The position numbers were made by a program, and so were the translations under genes. DNA of 64,000 nucleotides from the NCBI GenBank assembly GCA_029256105.1, contig JAQSYO010000010.1:1-64000 (forward strand). Direction: 5' to 3'. Below the pieces are notes generated by a model. That model worked only from the letters and a program-made list of their open reading frames with translations, made no database searches and was not told the origin of the DNA. This document shows, one piece after another, positions 1 to 9,301 of the stretch. Within the stretch, counting starts at the first letter, position 1. Each line of letters begins with the position of its first letter. The DNA is from Herbinix sp. GTDB lineage: Bacteria > Bacillota > Clostridia > Lachnospirales > Lachnospiraceae.

Positions 1-14
1 ACGAAGTTGACCTT

Positions 15-87
<73 letters not shown>

Positions 88-133
88 TTTTGCTTTGATG
101 AAGAGACTTTGTTTCTTTATCAGTATAAGGCAT

Positions 134-206
134 GGGATATTAGCTCAGTTGGTAGAGCACTTGACTTTTAATCAAGGTGTCCCGGGTTCGAATCCCGGAT
201 GTCTCA
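134..206 (+). tRNA. tRNA-Lys (anticodon TTT)
   Basis: A 73-nt cloverleaf. Acceptor GGGATAT pairs with ATGTCTC (with G-T wobbles), a standard D arm follows, the anticodon loop is CTTTTAA, and the T arm is CCGGGTTCGAATCCCGG. The anticodon TTT reads Lys codons. No encoded CCA. It is followed at once by an intrinsic terminator. Confidence 0.97.
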
Positions 207-211
207 TAATA

Positions 212-241
212 AAGGACCTCATAATGAGGTCTTATTTTTTT
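212..241 (+). terminator. Intrinsic terminator of the tRNA operon
   Basis: Complementary arms GACCTCAT/ATGAGGTC are followed by CTTATTTTTTT. The hairpin starts a few bases after tRNA-Lys, so it ends the Phe-Lys transcript. The rest of the gap up to position 488 holds no ORF that I can support. Confidence 0.8.
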
Positions 242-488
242 GTTCAGATTTCTTCAATTTATGGCGCCAAACAAAGTAGTGAGTAATTCTGGATTTGTCT
301 AGTCAATTATATTTCCTACACATGATTACTGAGTTTGCCCCTATTCTAAGAATGTATACCTCTCATAATAAACCTGCTTCCAGATCTCATGAAATAAGTA
401 ACTATGATTTAAATTGTTGACGGATACTGATGTATGATTATGATATAATAAATATAAAAATTATTTGATAAGAAAATGGTGGTAAGTA

Positions 489-1208
489 ATGCTTCAAGAA
501 AAACTCGAGATTTTAATAAAGTGGATTAATGAAAGCAATAACATTGTCTTTTTTGGTGGTGCTGGAGTATCAACTGAAAGCGGTATTCCGGATTTTCGCA
601 GTACAGAGGGTATCTATCATATGAAATATGCATATCCTCCGGAGACCATTTTAAGTCATCGCTTTTTTATAAATCATACCAAGGAATTTTATGAGTTCTA
701 CAGAGATAAAATGATTTCACCGGAGGCCTACCCAAACATAACGCATGTGAAGCTAAAGGAATTAGAGAGTAAAGGAACGTTACAGGGTGTTATAACACAA
801 AACATTGATGGTCTACATCAAAAGGCGGGTAGTAAGAAAGTGTTGGAACTACATGGAACGATTAAGCGTAATTATTGTATGAAATGCAAAAAATTCTTCA
901 TGGAATCTTATATAGTAGAACATAAAGGTATTCCTCTTTGTAGCTGTGGTGGAATTATAAAACCGGATGTTGTTCTTTATGAAGAGAGTCTTAATGAAGA
1001 GGTGATGTCAGAGGCTGTCAAATTGATTCGCCGGGCAGAAGTGCTTATTATCGGAGGAACTTCGCTGAGTGTCTATCCGGCGGCAGGGTTAATAAGGTAT
1101 TATGAAGGAGATAAATTAATTTTAATTAACAAAGAGGTTACCCCATACGATGAGAAAACTAATTTATTAATAAACGCAGGCCTGGGAGAAGTGTTTGCAT
1201 CATTATAA
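489..1208 (+). CDS. cobB: NAD-dependent protein deacylase, sirtuin (Sir2/CobB family)
   Basis: Removes acyl groups from lysine side chains using NAD+, giving nicotinamide and O-acyl-ADP-ribose; cytosolic. Visible motifs in order: the NAD-binding GAGVSTESGIPDFRS near residues 24-38, QNIDGLH near 104-110, the catalytic His in LELHGT near 121, and four zinc-ligand cysteines (CxxC near 129-132 and CxC near 152-154). A GGTS motif and a C-terminal Rossmann segment follow. At 239 aa it has the usual bacterial length. The ATG is preceded by GGTGG six bases upstream. It stands alone between the tRNA terminator and an aldo/keto reductase, so its substrates cannot be inferred from context. Confidence 0.93.
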   Translation: MLQEKLEILIKWINESNNIVFFGGAGVSTESGIPDFRSTEGIYHMKYAYPPETILSHRFFINHTKEFYEFYRDKMISPEAYPNITHVKLKELESKGTLQGVITQNIDGLHQKAGSKKVLELHGTIKRNYCMKCKKFFMESYIVEHKGIPLCSCGGIIKPDVVLYEESLNEEVMSEAVKLIRRAEVLIIGGTSLSVYPAAGLIRYYEGDKLILINKEVTPYDEKTNLLINAGLGEVFASL

Positions 1209-1425
1209 ACAGGATTAACTACTAATAATCTGCGTTATAAGATTGAACAGAGTTCTGAAAATGGTGATACGAGACAATATGAAACAATATTAATAATATA
1301 AAACAAATTTTAATTAGAAATAGATAATAGAACACATGGTTTCCAAAATAGAGTTAAGTTATAATAGAAAAGAAGAAATCCATTAAAGGGATGATAAACT
1401 ATTTAATTGAAAGGATTTGAAGAAT

Positions 1426-2550
1426 ATGATTTATAGAAAGTTTGGATCGACAGGAAAAGAAATTTCATCATTAGGTTTTGGTTGCATGCGTCTTCCTGAG
1501 TATGAGGAGAACGGGGAATGGTTTATTGATGAGGAGAAGGCAATCCCGATGATTCATCATGCTTATGAAAATGGGGTAAACTATTTTGATTCCGCACCGT
1601 ATTATCTTCATAAAAATAGTGAAGCAACGGTTGGAAAAGCATTAAAACATGTTAGAAATAATGTTATGATCTCCACTAAGATTCCGTTAGAGGAGGTAAA
1701 TAAACCAGGCGATTATCGTAGAGTCTTGGAAAAAAGTCTTAAGAAAATGGATACGGATTATATTGATTTCTATCATTTCTGGGGTATTAATAAGGAAAGC
1801 TTTGACGCGAAGATTATGGGTATGGATGTAATCAAGGAGGCGGTAAGAGCGAAAGAAGAAGGCTTAATTCGTCATATATCCTTTTCCTTTCATGATAAGG
1901 CAGAGAATATTAAACATATTATTGATACAGCAGGAGTTATGGAAACAATGCTTGTTCAATACAATCTACTTGACCGTAGTAACGAAGAAATGATAGCATA
2001 TGCTGCTTCAAAGGGTTTGGGCGTCGTAATAATGGGACCGGTTGGTGGTGGAAGACTTGCGGCCCCTTCGGATTTATACTCAAAATTAACGGGCAAATCT
2101 GCTATGGCAACCTATGAGCTTGCATTTAAATTTGTACTTGGTAACCCTGGAGTAAGTTGTGCATTATCCGGAATGGGAAGCATGGATATGGTTGAAAAGA
2201 ATCTAGCAATCGCTGGTGAGGATAAACCGCTTTCTACTGGGGAGTGGAAGCAGGTTGGCGAGGCAGTAGATGAGTTAAAGAAGTTTAGCGATTTGTATTG
2301 CACTGGCTGCGAATATTGTCAACCATGTCCAAGGGATATTAAAATTCCACATATTTTCAACATGTTCACTTATCATAATGTATACGGCTTAACGGATCAT
2401 GCAAGATATGAAATGAAAAATTATTTAAAAGAAAACGGTAAAACAATCAAGGATTGTAGTGACTGTGGCCTTTGTGAGAAGAAGTGCCCGCAAAAATTGG
2501 AAATAAGAAAACAGTTAAAAAGAGTTGAAGATGTTTTGACAACGATATAA
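1426..2550 (+). CDS. Aldo/keto reductase with C-terminal 4Fe-4S ferredoxin-type domain
   Basis: NAD(P)H-linked oxidoreductase of the iron-sulfur aldo/keto reductase group common in clostridia. The N-terminal TIM barrel shows GFGCMRLP, the catalytic Asp and Tyr in YFDSAPYY, the barrel Lys in STKIP and the active-site His in FYHFWG. The last ~80 residues carry two cysteine clusters, CTGCEYCQPC and CSDCGLCEKKC, fitting one or two 4Fe-4S clusters. I place the start at ATG 1426 because AAAGGA ends ten bases upstream; an in-frame TTG at 1417 sits too close to that site. About 374 aa. The physiological substrate is unknown and the neighbours do not suggest one. Confidence 0.9.
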   Translation: MIYRKFGSTGKEISSLGFGCMRLPEYEENGEWFIDEEKAIPMIHHAYENGVNYFDSAPYYLHKNSEATVGKALKHVRNNVMISTKIPLEEVNKPGDYRRVLEKSLKKMDTDYIDFYHFWGINKESFDAKIMGMDVIKEAVRAKEEGLIRHISFSFHDKAENIKHIIDTAGVMETMLVQYNLLDRSNEEMIAYAASKGLGVVIMGPVGGGRLAAPSDLYSKLTGKSAMATYELAFKFVLGNPGVSCALSGMGSMDMVEKNLAIAGEDKPLSTGEWKQVGEAVDELKKFSDLYCTGCEYCQPCPRDIKIPHIFNMFTYHNVYGLTDHARYEMKNYLKENGKTIKDCSDCGLCEKKCPQKLEIRKQLKRVEDVLTTI

Positions 2551-2704
2551 TGTATGGTGTATGATAAGAAAGGAATTATGCCTTTGAGATAGGAAATCGC
2601 TGACTAGCTAATGAAAGGCTCCCATATCTGTTAGAGATATGCAAGATCAAATAGAATATTTTAGCTACGACAAAAGATAAATTTTACTTGCGAGGAGAAA
2701 CTAC

Positions 2705-4930
2705 ATGAGGTTTACGATACCAAAGAACAGAACTGCACCATTGATTTTATTTGCAATTTTTAGTATTTTTGTGTCGTTGATGATGGGGTTATACCATACG
2801 AATCGTATGGCACAATATAGTTATAAGACGAAATTGGATACCTACGATTCACTTACAGTTAATGCAGCGGCATTATTGAAACAAGAAATTGAAAATAACT
2901 ATCAATCGCTTCAGGTTTCTGCTAATTTGGTAGCAAAGGCTGGATATTTAGATAGAAATAAAATTGTATCCCTACTTCCGTTACTTGTTGATGGCAAATC
3001 CTATATCGATATTGCCATCGTAAACAATGATGGTAAAGGGTTTAATATTGCTGGGGATAATATTGACGTCTCCGGAGAAGATTATTATAGTAAAGCAATA
3101 CAAGGTGAGCTGATTTCATCAAACAAAATAATCTATAGTAAAGACAATACCCCGGGTATTGTTATTGCCGCTCCAATTATGGAAAATGGTACAAGCAAAG
3201 GGGTATTGCTCGCTACTGTGAGTGCACAGATTAATAACTTGGCTCTTTTCAACACCGAAGTAGAGGAAGGTAGCTTAGTTTATCTTATTAATGAAAATAA
3301 CGAGTTAGTTTCTTATGTAACAGGTACTGATATAAAGAATTTTAATTATGATACCATCATAAAAAATGGTATTTTACTTGAACAACAGGAGCCCTCCTTG
3401 GCAACATTTAATTTGCGTGATATCTTTGGGGAGGGAAATAATTCCGAAAAATCCTACATTTGGGATGTGAAGCCGATTGGAATTAATAATTGGTCCATAT
3501 TAATAGGAAGAAGCTATACAATGAATCCGATTACTAAGGACATCTTAAGGGTTACAAATATAATGTGGGTATACATTACGGTAGCTACCTTTTTTCTCTT
3601 TATGCTGATGATTATTATACAAAGAAGAGCGAACAGAAAGGTAATCAAGATGCTTTATCTGGATCCGGTTACTGGTGGAGATAACTGGTATAAATTCCGT
3701 ATGAATGTAAACAAAATATTAAACAGCAAACAATTTACCAAGAAGAAGTTTGCCTTGGTAAATTTCGATATTAACCGTTTTAAGATTATAAATGATGCTT
3801 ATGGATATCAAAAGGGTGATGAGGTATTAAAGGACATTTATTATATAATTAAAAAATGGTCAAAGATTAGTGAACCGATTGCAAGATATGCAGCAGATCA
3901 GTTTTACATTCTGCTTGCCTTCCAAGATGATAGGGAAGTAACAGATCGTATTCATGACTTAAATGATAGATTACACCAACTCCGCTATACGAGTTCGGCA
4001 AAAGTTTTCTTTGGAGTGTATTTCATTACCGAACGTCAAGATTCCATTGACCGAATGGGTGAATTTGCAGGTATTGCAAAGAATACCATCAAGGGCAGTA
4101 CCGAAGGAATTATTTCCTTCTTTGATGACTTTGCCAGAGGCAGGTTGCTTGAAGAGGAAGAAATAGAGAAATCTATGTATGGGGCTTTAAAGAATAATGA
4201 GTTTCATGTGTATTTACAACCCAAATATACGGCACAGGATGAGACTATATCAGGAGCGGAAGCACTGGTTCGCTGGATTAATAATAGAGGCTCAATGATT
4301 ATGCCAGGATACTTTATTCCAGTATTTGAAAAGAATGGTTTTATTACAGAACTTGATTATTATATGATAAGAAAAGTTTGTGAATTGATTAGGGAATGGC
4401 TTGATAAAGGATATGAGCCACTGCCTATTTCTGTTAATGTATCAAGATTACATTTTGCTAATCCACATTTAGCGGATATTATTAAAAATATTGTTGATAA
4501 TTATGACGTTCCTCATCATTTAATTGAATTAGAATTGACAGAAAGTGCTTTCTTACAAAACAAACAAATATTAATTGAGACCGTAACACTTTTAAGACAA
4601 TATGGTTTCTTAGTGTCTATGGACGATTTTGGTGCAGGGTATTCCTCCTTAAATTCTTTGAAGGACTTACCGCTGGATGTAGTTAAGTTGGATGGTGAGC
4701 TGTTCCGAATGACCGATGATGTAGAAAGAGGGCTTACGGTAATTCGAAATACAATTACAATGGCAAAAGATTTACATATGAAGGTTGTAGCAGAATGCAT
4801 CGAAACCAGAGAGCAAGTAGAATTTCTATGCACAGTAGGTTGTGACATCATACAGGGCTATTACTTCGCAAAGCCAATGCCCGTGGACCATTTTGAGGAA
4901 AGATATTACAGCAGTGCCACCATGGACTAA
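2705..4930 (+). CDS. Membrane sensor with dCache-like domain, degenerate GGDEF and intact EAL domain
   Basis: A predicted cyclic-di-GMP phosphodiesterase. A TM segment near residues 12-30 precedes an extracytoplasmic dCache-like sensor region (~35-275), a second TM near 280-302, a GGDEF-family domain and a C-terminal EAL domain. The GGDEF signature is replaced by AADQF at 396-400, so cyclase activity is very unlikely. The EAL domain keeps EAL at 519-521, NVSR, ELTES, DDFGAGYSSL, the Lys in VVKLDGE and AECIE, so hydrolysis is likely. The start ATG follows GAGGAG with good spacing. 741 aa. The ligand sensed is unknown; flagellar and pilus genes lie farther along the window and are plausible outputs. 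Confidence 0.9.
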   Translation: MRFTIPKNRTAPLILFAIFSIFVSLMMGLYHTNRMAQYSYKTKLDTYDSLTVNAAALLKQEIENNYQSLQVSANLVAKAGYLDRNKIVSLLPLLVDGKSYIDIAIVNNDGKGFNIAGDNIDVSGEDYYSKAIQGELISSNKIIYSKDNTPGIVIAAPIMENGTSKGVLLATVSAQINNLALFNTEVEEGSLVYLINENNELVSYVTGTDIKNFNYDTIIKNGILLEQQEPSLATFNLRDIFGEGNNSEKSYIWDVKPIGINNWSILIGRSYTMNPITKDILRVTNIMWVYITVATFFLFMLMIIIQRRANRKVIKMLYLDPVTGGDNWYKFRMNVNKILNSKQFTKKKFALVNFDINRFKIINDAYGYQKGDEVLKDIYYIIKKWSKISEPIARYAADQFYILLAFQDDREVTDRIHDLNDRLHQLRYTSSAKVFFGVYFITERQDSIDRMGEFAGIAKNTIKGSTEGIISFFDDFARGRLLEEEEIEKSMYGALKNNEFHVYLQPKYTAQDETISGAEALVRWINNRGSMIMPGYFIPVFEKNGFITELDYYMIRKVCELIREWLDKGYEPLPISVNVSRLHFANPHLADIIKNIVDNYDVPHHLIELELTESAFLQNKQILIETVTLLRQYGFLVSMDDFGAGYSSLNSLKDLPLDVVKLDGELFRMTDDVERGLTVIRNTITMAKDLHMKVVAECIETREQVEFLCTVGCDIIQGYYFAKPMPVDHFEERYYSSATMD

Positions 4931-5150
4931 GTATACAGATTTTTTTCAAATAATATTGGAAGTGTGTGTAATTTGCCTCTTGCTTTAGAATACATTTTAT
5001 TGTATATTTAGTTATATGATTAAACTATATAAGAAAGTAAGATAATAATAGAAATAGATAAATCCCATCAGAACTTCATATGGTTTCTGACTAGTAAATA
5101 AGGGGTATTATTTTAACAATATAATCAATTATTTTTAAGGAGGATCTACA

Positions 5151-7133
5151 ATGAGTAATATCGATACAATGTCAGTAAATGCGATTAGAGTATTATCCGC
5201 TGATGGCGTTCAAAAAGCGAATTCCGGACATCCGGGGTTACCACTTGGTGCCGCAGCAATGGCATATGAATTATGGGCAAAGCACATGAAACATAATCCG
5301 GCTAACCCGAAATGGGACAACAGAGACCGCTTCGTTCTATCTGGTGGTCATGGCTCTATGCTCTTATACTCTTTGTTACATTTATTTGGATATGGTCTTA
5401 CAACACAGGATTTATCCCAGTTTCGTCAGGAGAATTCTTTAACACCAGGACATCCGGAATATGGTCATACAATAGGTGTTGAAGCTACAACTGGACCTTT
5501 GGGTGCAGGTATGGCAATGGCAGTAGGTATGGCTATGGGAGAAGCCCATCTAGCAGCTAAGTTTAATAAAGAGGGCTATAATGTAGTTGACCATTACACG
5601 TTTGCGCTTGGTGGCGACGGATGTATGATGGAGGGTATTACTTCAGAGTCAATGTCCCTAGCAGGTTCTCTAGGTTTAGGTAAATTAATTGTACTATATG
5701 ATAGTAATAAAATAACCATCGAAGGAAGTACAGATATCGCTTTTACGGAGGATGTTAGAAAACGTTTTGATGCATATGGTTTCCAGACGTTGGTTGTTGA
5801 AGATGGTAACAACCTTGAAGAAATCGGAATAGCAATTGAGGCCGCAAAGGCAGATCTGTCAAGACCATCCATGATTACAGTCAACACAAAGATTGGTCAC
5901 GGAAGTCCTAGAGAAGGAATGGCGAGCGCGCATGGCGAGCCTCTTGGAGTAGATAATATCAAAGCTTTAAAAGAAAAATTAGGTTGGCCGAGCCACGATG
6001 ATTTCTTTGTTCCTGATGAAGTTTATGCTAATTATAAAGCACTTGCTACAGAAAGTGCAAAAGCAGAGGCAGCTTGGAATGATATGTTTGCAAGCTATTC
6101 AAACGAATACCCGGAACTTAAAGCATTGTGGGATCTTCAACATGATGTAAACATTGCAAAGGACTTATTAAATAATGAAGATTTCTGGGCATTTGCTGAT
6201 AAGCCCGAGGCTACCAGAAATCTTTCAGGAGTGATTATTAATCGACTTAAGAATCTCCTTCCGAACCTAATTGGTGGTGCTGCGGACCTTGCACCTTCGA
6301 CTAAAACGTATATGAGTGATATGGGAGACTTCTCTAAGAGTAACTATGCTGGACGCAATCTGCACTTTGGTGTAAGAGAGTTAGCGATGGCAGGTATCGG
6401 CAACGGTCTGGCCCTTCACGGTGGATTAAGAGCTTATGTATCTACCTTCTTCGTGTTTAGTGACTATGTTAAGCCAATGGCAAGATTATCTTCATTAATG
6501 GGACTTCCATTAACCTTTGTTCTTACCCATGATAGTATTGGTGTAGGCGAGGATGGACCTACACATGAGCCGATTGAGCAATTAGCGATGCTTCGTGCAA
6601 TGCCGAACTTTACTGTATTCAGACCAGCAGATGCTACTGAGTGTATCGCTGCTTGGTATTATGCAGTTACTTCTACCACAACACCGACGGCATTAGTACT
6701 GACACGTCAGAATCTTCCTCAGCTTCCCGGCTCTTCTAAAGAAGCGTTAAAGGGTGGTTACATTATATCTGCATCTAAGAAAGCTGTTCCTGATGCAATC
6801 ATTATGGCAAGTGGTTCCGAAGTTGAGCTTGGCGTAAATGCACAAGCTGAGCTTGCAAAAGAAGGCGTTGATGTAAGTGTAGTAAGTATTCCTTCCATGG
6901 ATCTATATGAAGCTCAATCCGACGAATACAAAGAAAGCATTATGCCAAAGAGTGTTAGAGCAAGAGTAGCAGTTGAGGCGGCAGCAGACTTTGGATGGGG
7001 TAAATATGTAGGTCTTGACGGAACTACTGTTACAATGAAGGGCTTTGGCGCTTCAGCACCAGCAGGTATCCTCTTTAAGAAATTCGGTTTTACGACTGAA
7101 AATGTAGTAAAAGCAGTAAAAAGCGTTCTGTAA
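5151..7133 (+). CDS. tkt: Transketolase
   Basis: Thiamine-diphosphate enzyme moving two-carbon units between sugar phosphates in the non-oxidative pentose phosphate pathway. Motifs: the N-terminal NSGHPGLPLG, the ThDP/Mg motif GDGCMMEG...SNKITI near residues 154-187, GHGSPREG, and the pyrimidine-domain segment THDSIGVGEDGPTHEP. At 660 aa it is full length in the single-chain form, unlike the split transketolases of some clostridia. The start ATG follows AAGGAGGA by seven bases. It is monocistronic: 220 nt without an ORF precede it and a long terminator hairpin follows. Confidence 0.97.
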   Translation: MSNIDTMSVNAIRVLSADGVQKANSGHPGLPLGAAAMAYELWAKHMKHNPANPKWDNRDRFVLSGGHGSMLLYSLLHLFGYGLTTQDLSQFRQENSLTPGHPEYGHTIGVEATTGPLGAGMAMAVGMAMGEAHLAAKFNKEGYNVVDHYTFALGGDGCMMEGITSESMSLAGSLGLGKLIVLYDSNKITIEGSTDIAFTEDVRKRFDAYGFQTLVVEDGNNLEEIGIAIEAAKADLSRPSMITVNTKIGHGSPREGMASAHGEPLGVDNIKALKEKLGWPSHDDFFVPDEVYANYKALATESAKAEAAWNDMFASYSNEYPELKALWDLQHDVNIAKDLLNNEDFWAFADKPEATRNLSGVIINRLKNLLPNLIGGAADLAPSTKTYMSDMGDFSKSNYAGRNLHFGVRELAMAGIGNGLALHGGLRAYVSTFFVFSDYVKPMARLSSLMGLPLTFVLTHDSIGVGEDGPTHEPIEQLAMLRAMPNFTVFRPADATECIAAWYYAVTSTTTPTALVLTRQNLPQLPGSSKEALKGGYIISASKKAVPDAIIMASGSEVELGVNAQAELAKEGVDVSVVSIPSMDLYEAQSDEYKESIMPKSVRARVAVEAAADFGWGKYVGLDGTTVTMKGFGASAPAGILFKKFGFTTENVVKAVKSVL

Positions 7134-7161
7134 CAATAAGATTATGATATTATAACTATAT

Positions 7162-7245
7162 AAGAAGCCGTTATGAAGGCATAAGTACGACATCCTCCAA
7201 TTAAAGTTGGAAGCGCTTATACCTATCATTACGGCTTCTTTTTTT
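7162..7245 (+). terminator. Long stacked terminator hairpin after tkt
   Basis: Outer arms AAGAAGCCGTTATGA and TCATTACGGCTTCTT pair with one mismatch and are followed by a T run. Inside, AGGCATAAG pairs with CTTATACCT (one mismatch) and TCCAA pairs with TTGGA around an apical loop. The whole ~80-nt element folds on itself, much longer than a minimal terminator. Confidence 0.8.
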
Positions 7246-7588
7246 GTATAAAAACTAGAAGTATTGCTACGTAAAGCTATAACAGTAAAGGAATGAAAGT
7301 GAGATATTAATGTCAGATTAGAATCAGGTAAGAAACAAGGTGAATATATTGTCACAGCATATAATGTGTGTTAGTATTTTAACGAGCTTTACAAATAACA
7401 AAAATAAATGAATATTTTTGAAGAGGAAGGTCGTTATTAATATAGGATAGCATAATACTTCATAATATTTGGAGAATTACATATAAAAAGTAAGAAGTTA
7501 TGAAAGAGACAACATATATTGGACGCAGTATGTATAACATGTTATGAAAGGGACGGAAACAACCTTTATCACCGTGGAGGGCGGTACT
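7246..7588 (+). other. Intergenic stretch without recognisable features
   Basis: AT-rich DNA between the tkt terminator and the next gene. I see no convincing ORF, RNA fold or consensus promoter. A GGAGGG just before 7589 is the ribosome site of the downstream gene. Confidence 0.5.
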
Positions 7589-8185
7589 ATGAAAAAAGTT
7601 ATTTTAAATATAATATTATCTTTTAATGCCTTGGTTTGGATAATATTATCGGCTGTAAATTACATTGGAATTATGTTACAGCTAAACGAAGATATCATGA
7701 GTATATTCCTTTGGAGTATTTTTACCATTATGATGTATGGATTAGTTCTATACTCAATTACCATGGTACTTAGCAGAGTATATATGATTTATCAATTTAG
7801 GGCCAATAAAGTAAAATATCTTAATCGACAGGTTTTTCTAAGACAGTTACTCTTATTAGCCTTTGTAATTACATATCTCTATGGTGCTTGTTATTATAAC
7901 GCGCATTTACTTGGCTTGCTTCCTTTACTTTTATTCTTTGGCAAGAAGCTCACACAGCTGGGAAGCTTTTATGTCGTTGCAGGGGAGAAGTTAATGCTGA
8001 TAGATGACATAGCAAAAGAATATTTTGTAAGAGATATTAACCTTCCGGTAGGAAAGATAGAAATTCAGGAAAATAATACAAGAAACCTTGAAATCAAGGT
8101 AATTGAATATAAAATGCGCCCGGAGGAAAAGAAGTTTCTAGCAGTTGTTTTTGCGAAGGAAGAAGATGTAATGGAAGTGGCGTAA
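7589..8185 (+). CDS. Hypothetical four-TM membrane protein
   Basis: I do not recognise this family. From ATG 7589 the product is 198 aa, with about four hydrophobic segments in the first 125 residues (ILNIILSFNALVWIIL, a segment near IFTIMMYGLVLY, LLLLAFVITYLYG and HLLGLLPLLLFFG). A soluble, charged C-terminal tail of about 70 residues follows. The start was chosen because GGAGGG lies seven bases upstream; an in-frame ATG at 7544 has no ribosome site. The next gene is a response regulator 255 nt downstream, but the inverted repeat between them argues against a simple operon. Confidence 0.7.
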   Translation: MKKVILNIILSFNALVWIILSAVNYIGIMLQLNEDIMSIFLWSIFTIMMYGLVLYSITMVLSRVYMIYQFRANKVKYLNRQVFLRQLLLLAFVITYLYGACYYNAHLLGLLPLLLFFGKKLTQLGSFYVVAGEKLMLIDDIAKEYFVRDINLPVGKIEIQENNTRNLEIKVIEYKMRPEEKKFLAVVFAKEEDVMEVA

Positions 8186-8248
8186 ATAGGTTGGACCTTA
8201 AGTCAGGCAAATATTAGAGGTGCCGCATTTCTCTGTGCGGGGAATTAA

Positions 8249-8303
8249 AATAGAATCGATATTCAAATAAGAGGCAGAAAACTGGCTCTTATTTGATTCT
8301 ATT
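8249..8303. repeat. Long inverted repeat (bipartite hairpin)
   Basis: AATAGAATC at the left end pairs perfectly with GATTCTATT at the right end. Inside, CAAATAAGAGGCAG pairs with CTGGCTCTTATTTG (one mismatch) around an AAAA loop, leaving a 6-nt bulge on one side. No T run follows, so it is either a weak terminator or an mRNA processing or regulatory structure. A smaller CCGCA/TGCGG hairpin lies just upstream at 8223-8240. Confidence 0.6.
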
Positions 8304-8440
8304 CATGATAGGTAAGTGAGTTTCCTACGAACTTGTATACTTTTCTAATAGAAATTTAATATACGCATATTGAAATATTTGGTTGTAACCGATACAATGT
8401 AAAGAGATGTTGTTGGAAATAAGGTGAGGAGGGTAATACT

Positions 8441-9118
8441 GTGGCAAAGATATTAATCGTGGAAGATGAAACTAAAATTGCAAGGTTTTTAGAGTTGGAA
8501 TTAAAACATGAGGGGTATGAGGTACTACTAGCTGGAGATGGAAGACTTGGACTGGAGAAAGCACTGAAGGAAAATGTGGATTTGGTGGTGCTGGACATTA
8601 TGCTGCCGGGACTCAGCGGTATCGAAGTTTGTCGCAGAATACGCTTAGAATCGCAGGTACCAATTATTATGCTTACAGCAAAGGATGATGTAACGGATAA
8701 GGTAGCTGGCCTTGATATGGGTGCCGACGATTATATGACGAAGCCCTTTGCAATTGAAGAGTTGCTGGCAAGAATCAGAGTAGCACTTAATCGTAAGAAG
8801 CTTACAACAGAAATAAAAGGGGATATGCTACAGATCGGCGGAGTTACGTTGAATTTGCTCAGTCACAGTGCGTTTTATGGTGAGGAAGAGCTAATTCTTA
8901 CCAAGAAAGAATATGAACTGCTGGAATATATGATGCGGAATAAGAACATTGCATTAACTAGAGAGCAGTTATTAAATAATGTGTGGGATTATGAATATTT
9001 TGGTGATACCAATGTAGTGGATGTTTACATTCGTTATTTGAGGCAAAAAATTGATGAGAAATATTCTGTGCGCTTAATATCAACGGTTCGTGGTGTTGGT
9101 TATATAATTAAAGACTAA
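8441..9118 (+). CDS. OmpR/PhoB-family response regulator
   Basis: A DNA-binding response regulator. The receiver domain has the acidic pair ED near residues 8-9, the phospho-acceptor Asp52 in LDIMLPG, the Thr in MLTAKDD and the Lys in TKPFAIEELLAR. The C-terminal winged helix (about 130-225) ends with RTV-type recognition residues in VRGVGYII. The start is GTG 8441, supported by GAGGAGGG seven bases upstream. 225 aa is typical. It pairs with the histidine kinase that begins 183 nt downstream. The genes it controls are unknown. Confidence 0.93.
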   Translation: MAKILIVEDETKIARFLELELKHEGYEVLLAGDGRLGLEKALKENVDLVVLDIMLPGLSGIEVCRRIRLESQVPIIMLTAKDDVTDKVAGLDMGADDYMTKPFAIEELLARIRVALNRKKLTTEIKGDMLQIGGVTLNLLSHSAFYGEEELILTKKEYELLEYMMRNKNIALTREQLLNNVWDYEYFGDTNVVDVYIRYLRQKIDEKYSVRLISTVRGVGYIIKD

Positions 9119-9212
9119 AAAGAAAAGAATTTTGAAAGTACCAAAATTTTTGAAAAGAATTCCAAAATGAACTCCTTAAGATAATCATTTTGTACTTCTT
9201 TCAGGTAGTGTA

Positions 9213-9237
9213 CCTGATACAGGGTAACAGTATCAGG
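9213..9237 (+). other. Hairpin between response regulator and kinase genes
   Basis: An eight-base stem, CCTGATAC pairing with GTATCAGG, closes a 9-nt loop in the unusually long 183-nt gap between the regulator and its kinase. No T run follows. It could tune the ratio of the two products, stabilise mRNA ends, or act as an operator; the sequence alone does not decide. Confidence 0.45.
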
Positions 9238-9301
9238 GCTGGAACTAGATAAAAATAGACGAAGGGGAGGGCGACGAAGCTGGATTATCGTCTAAAACAG
9301 A

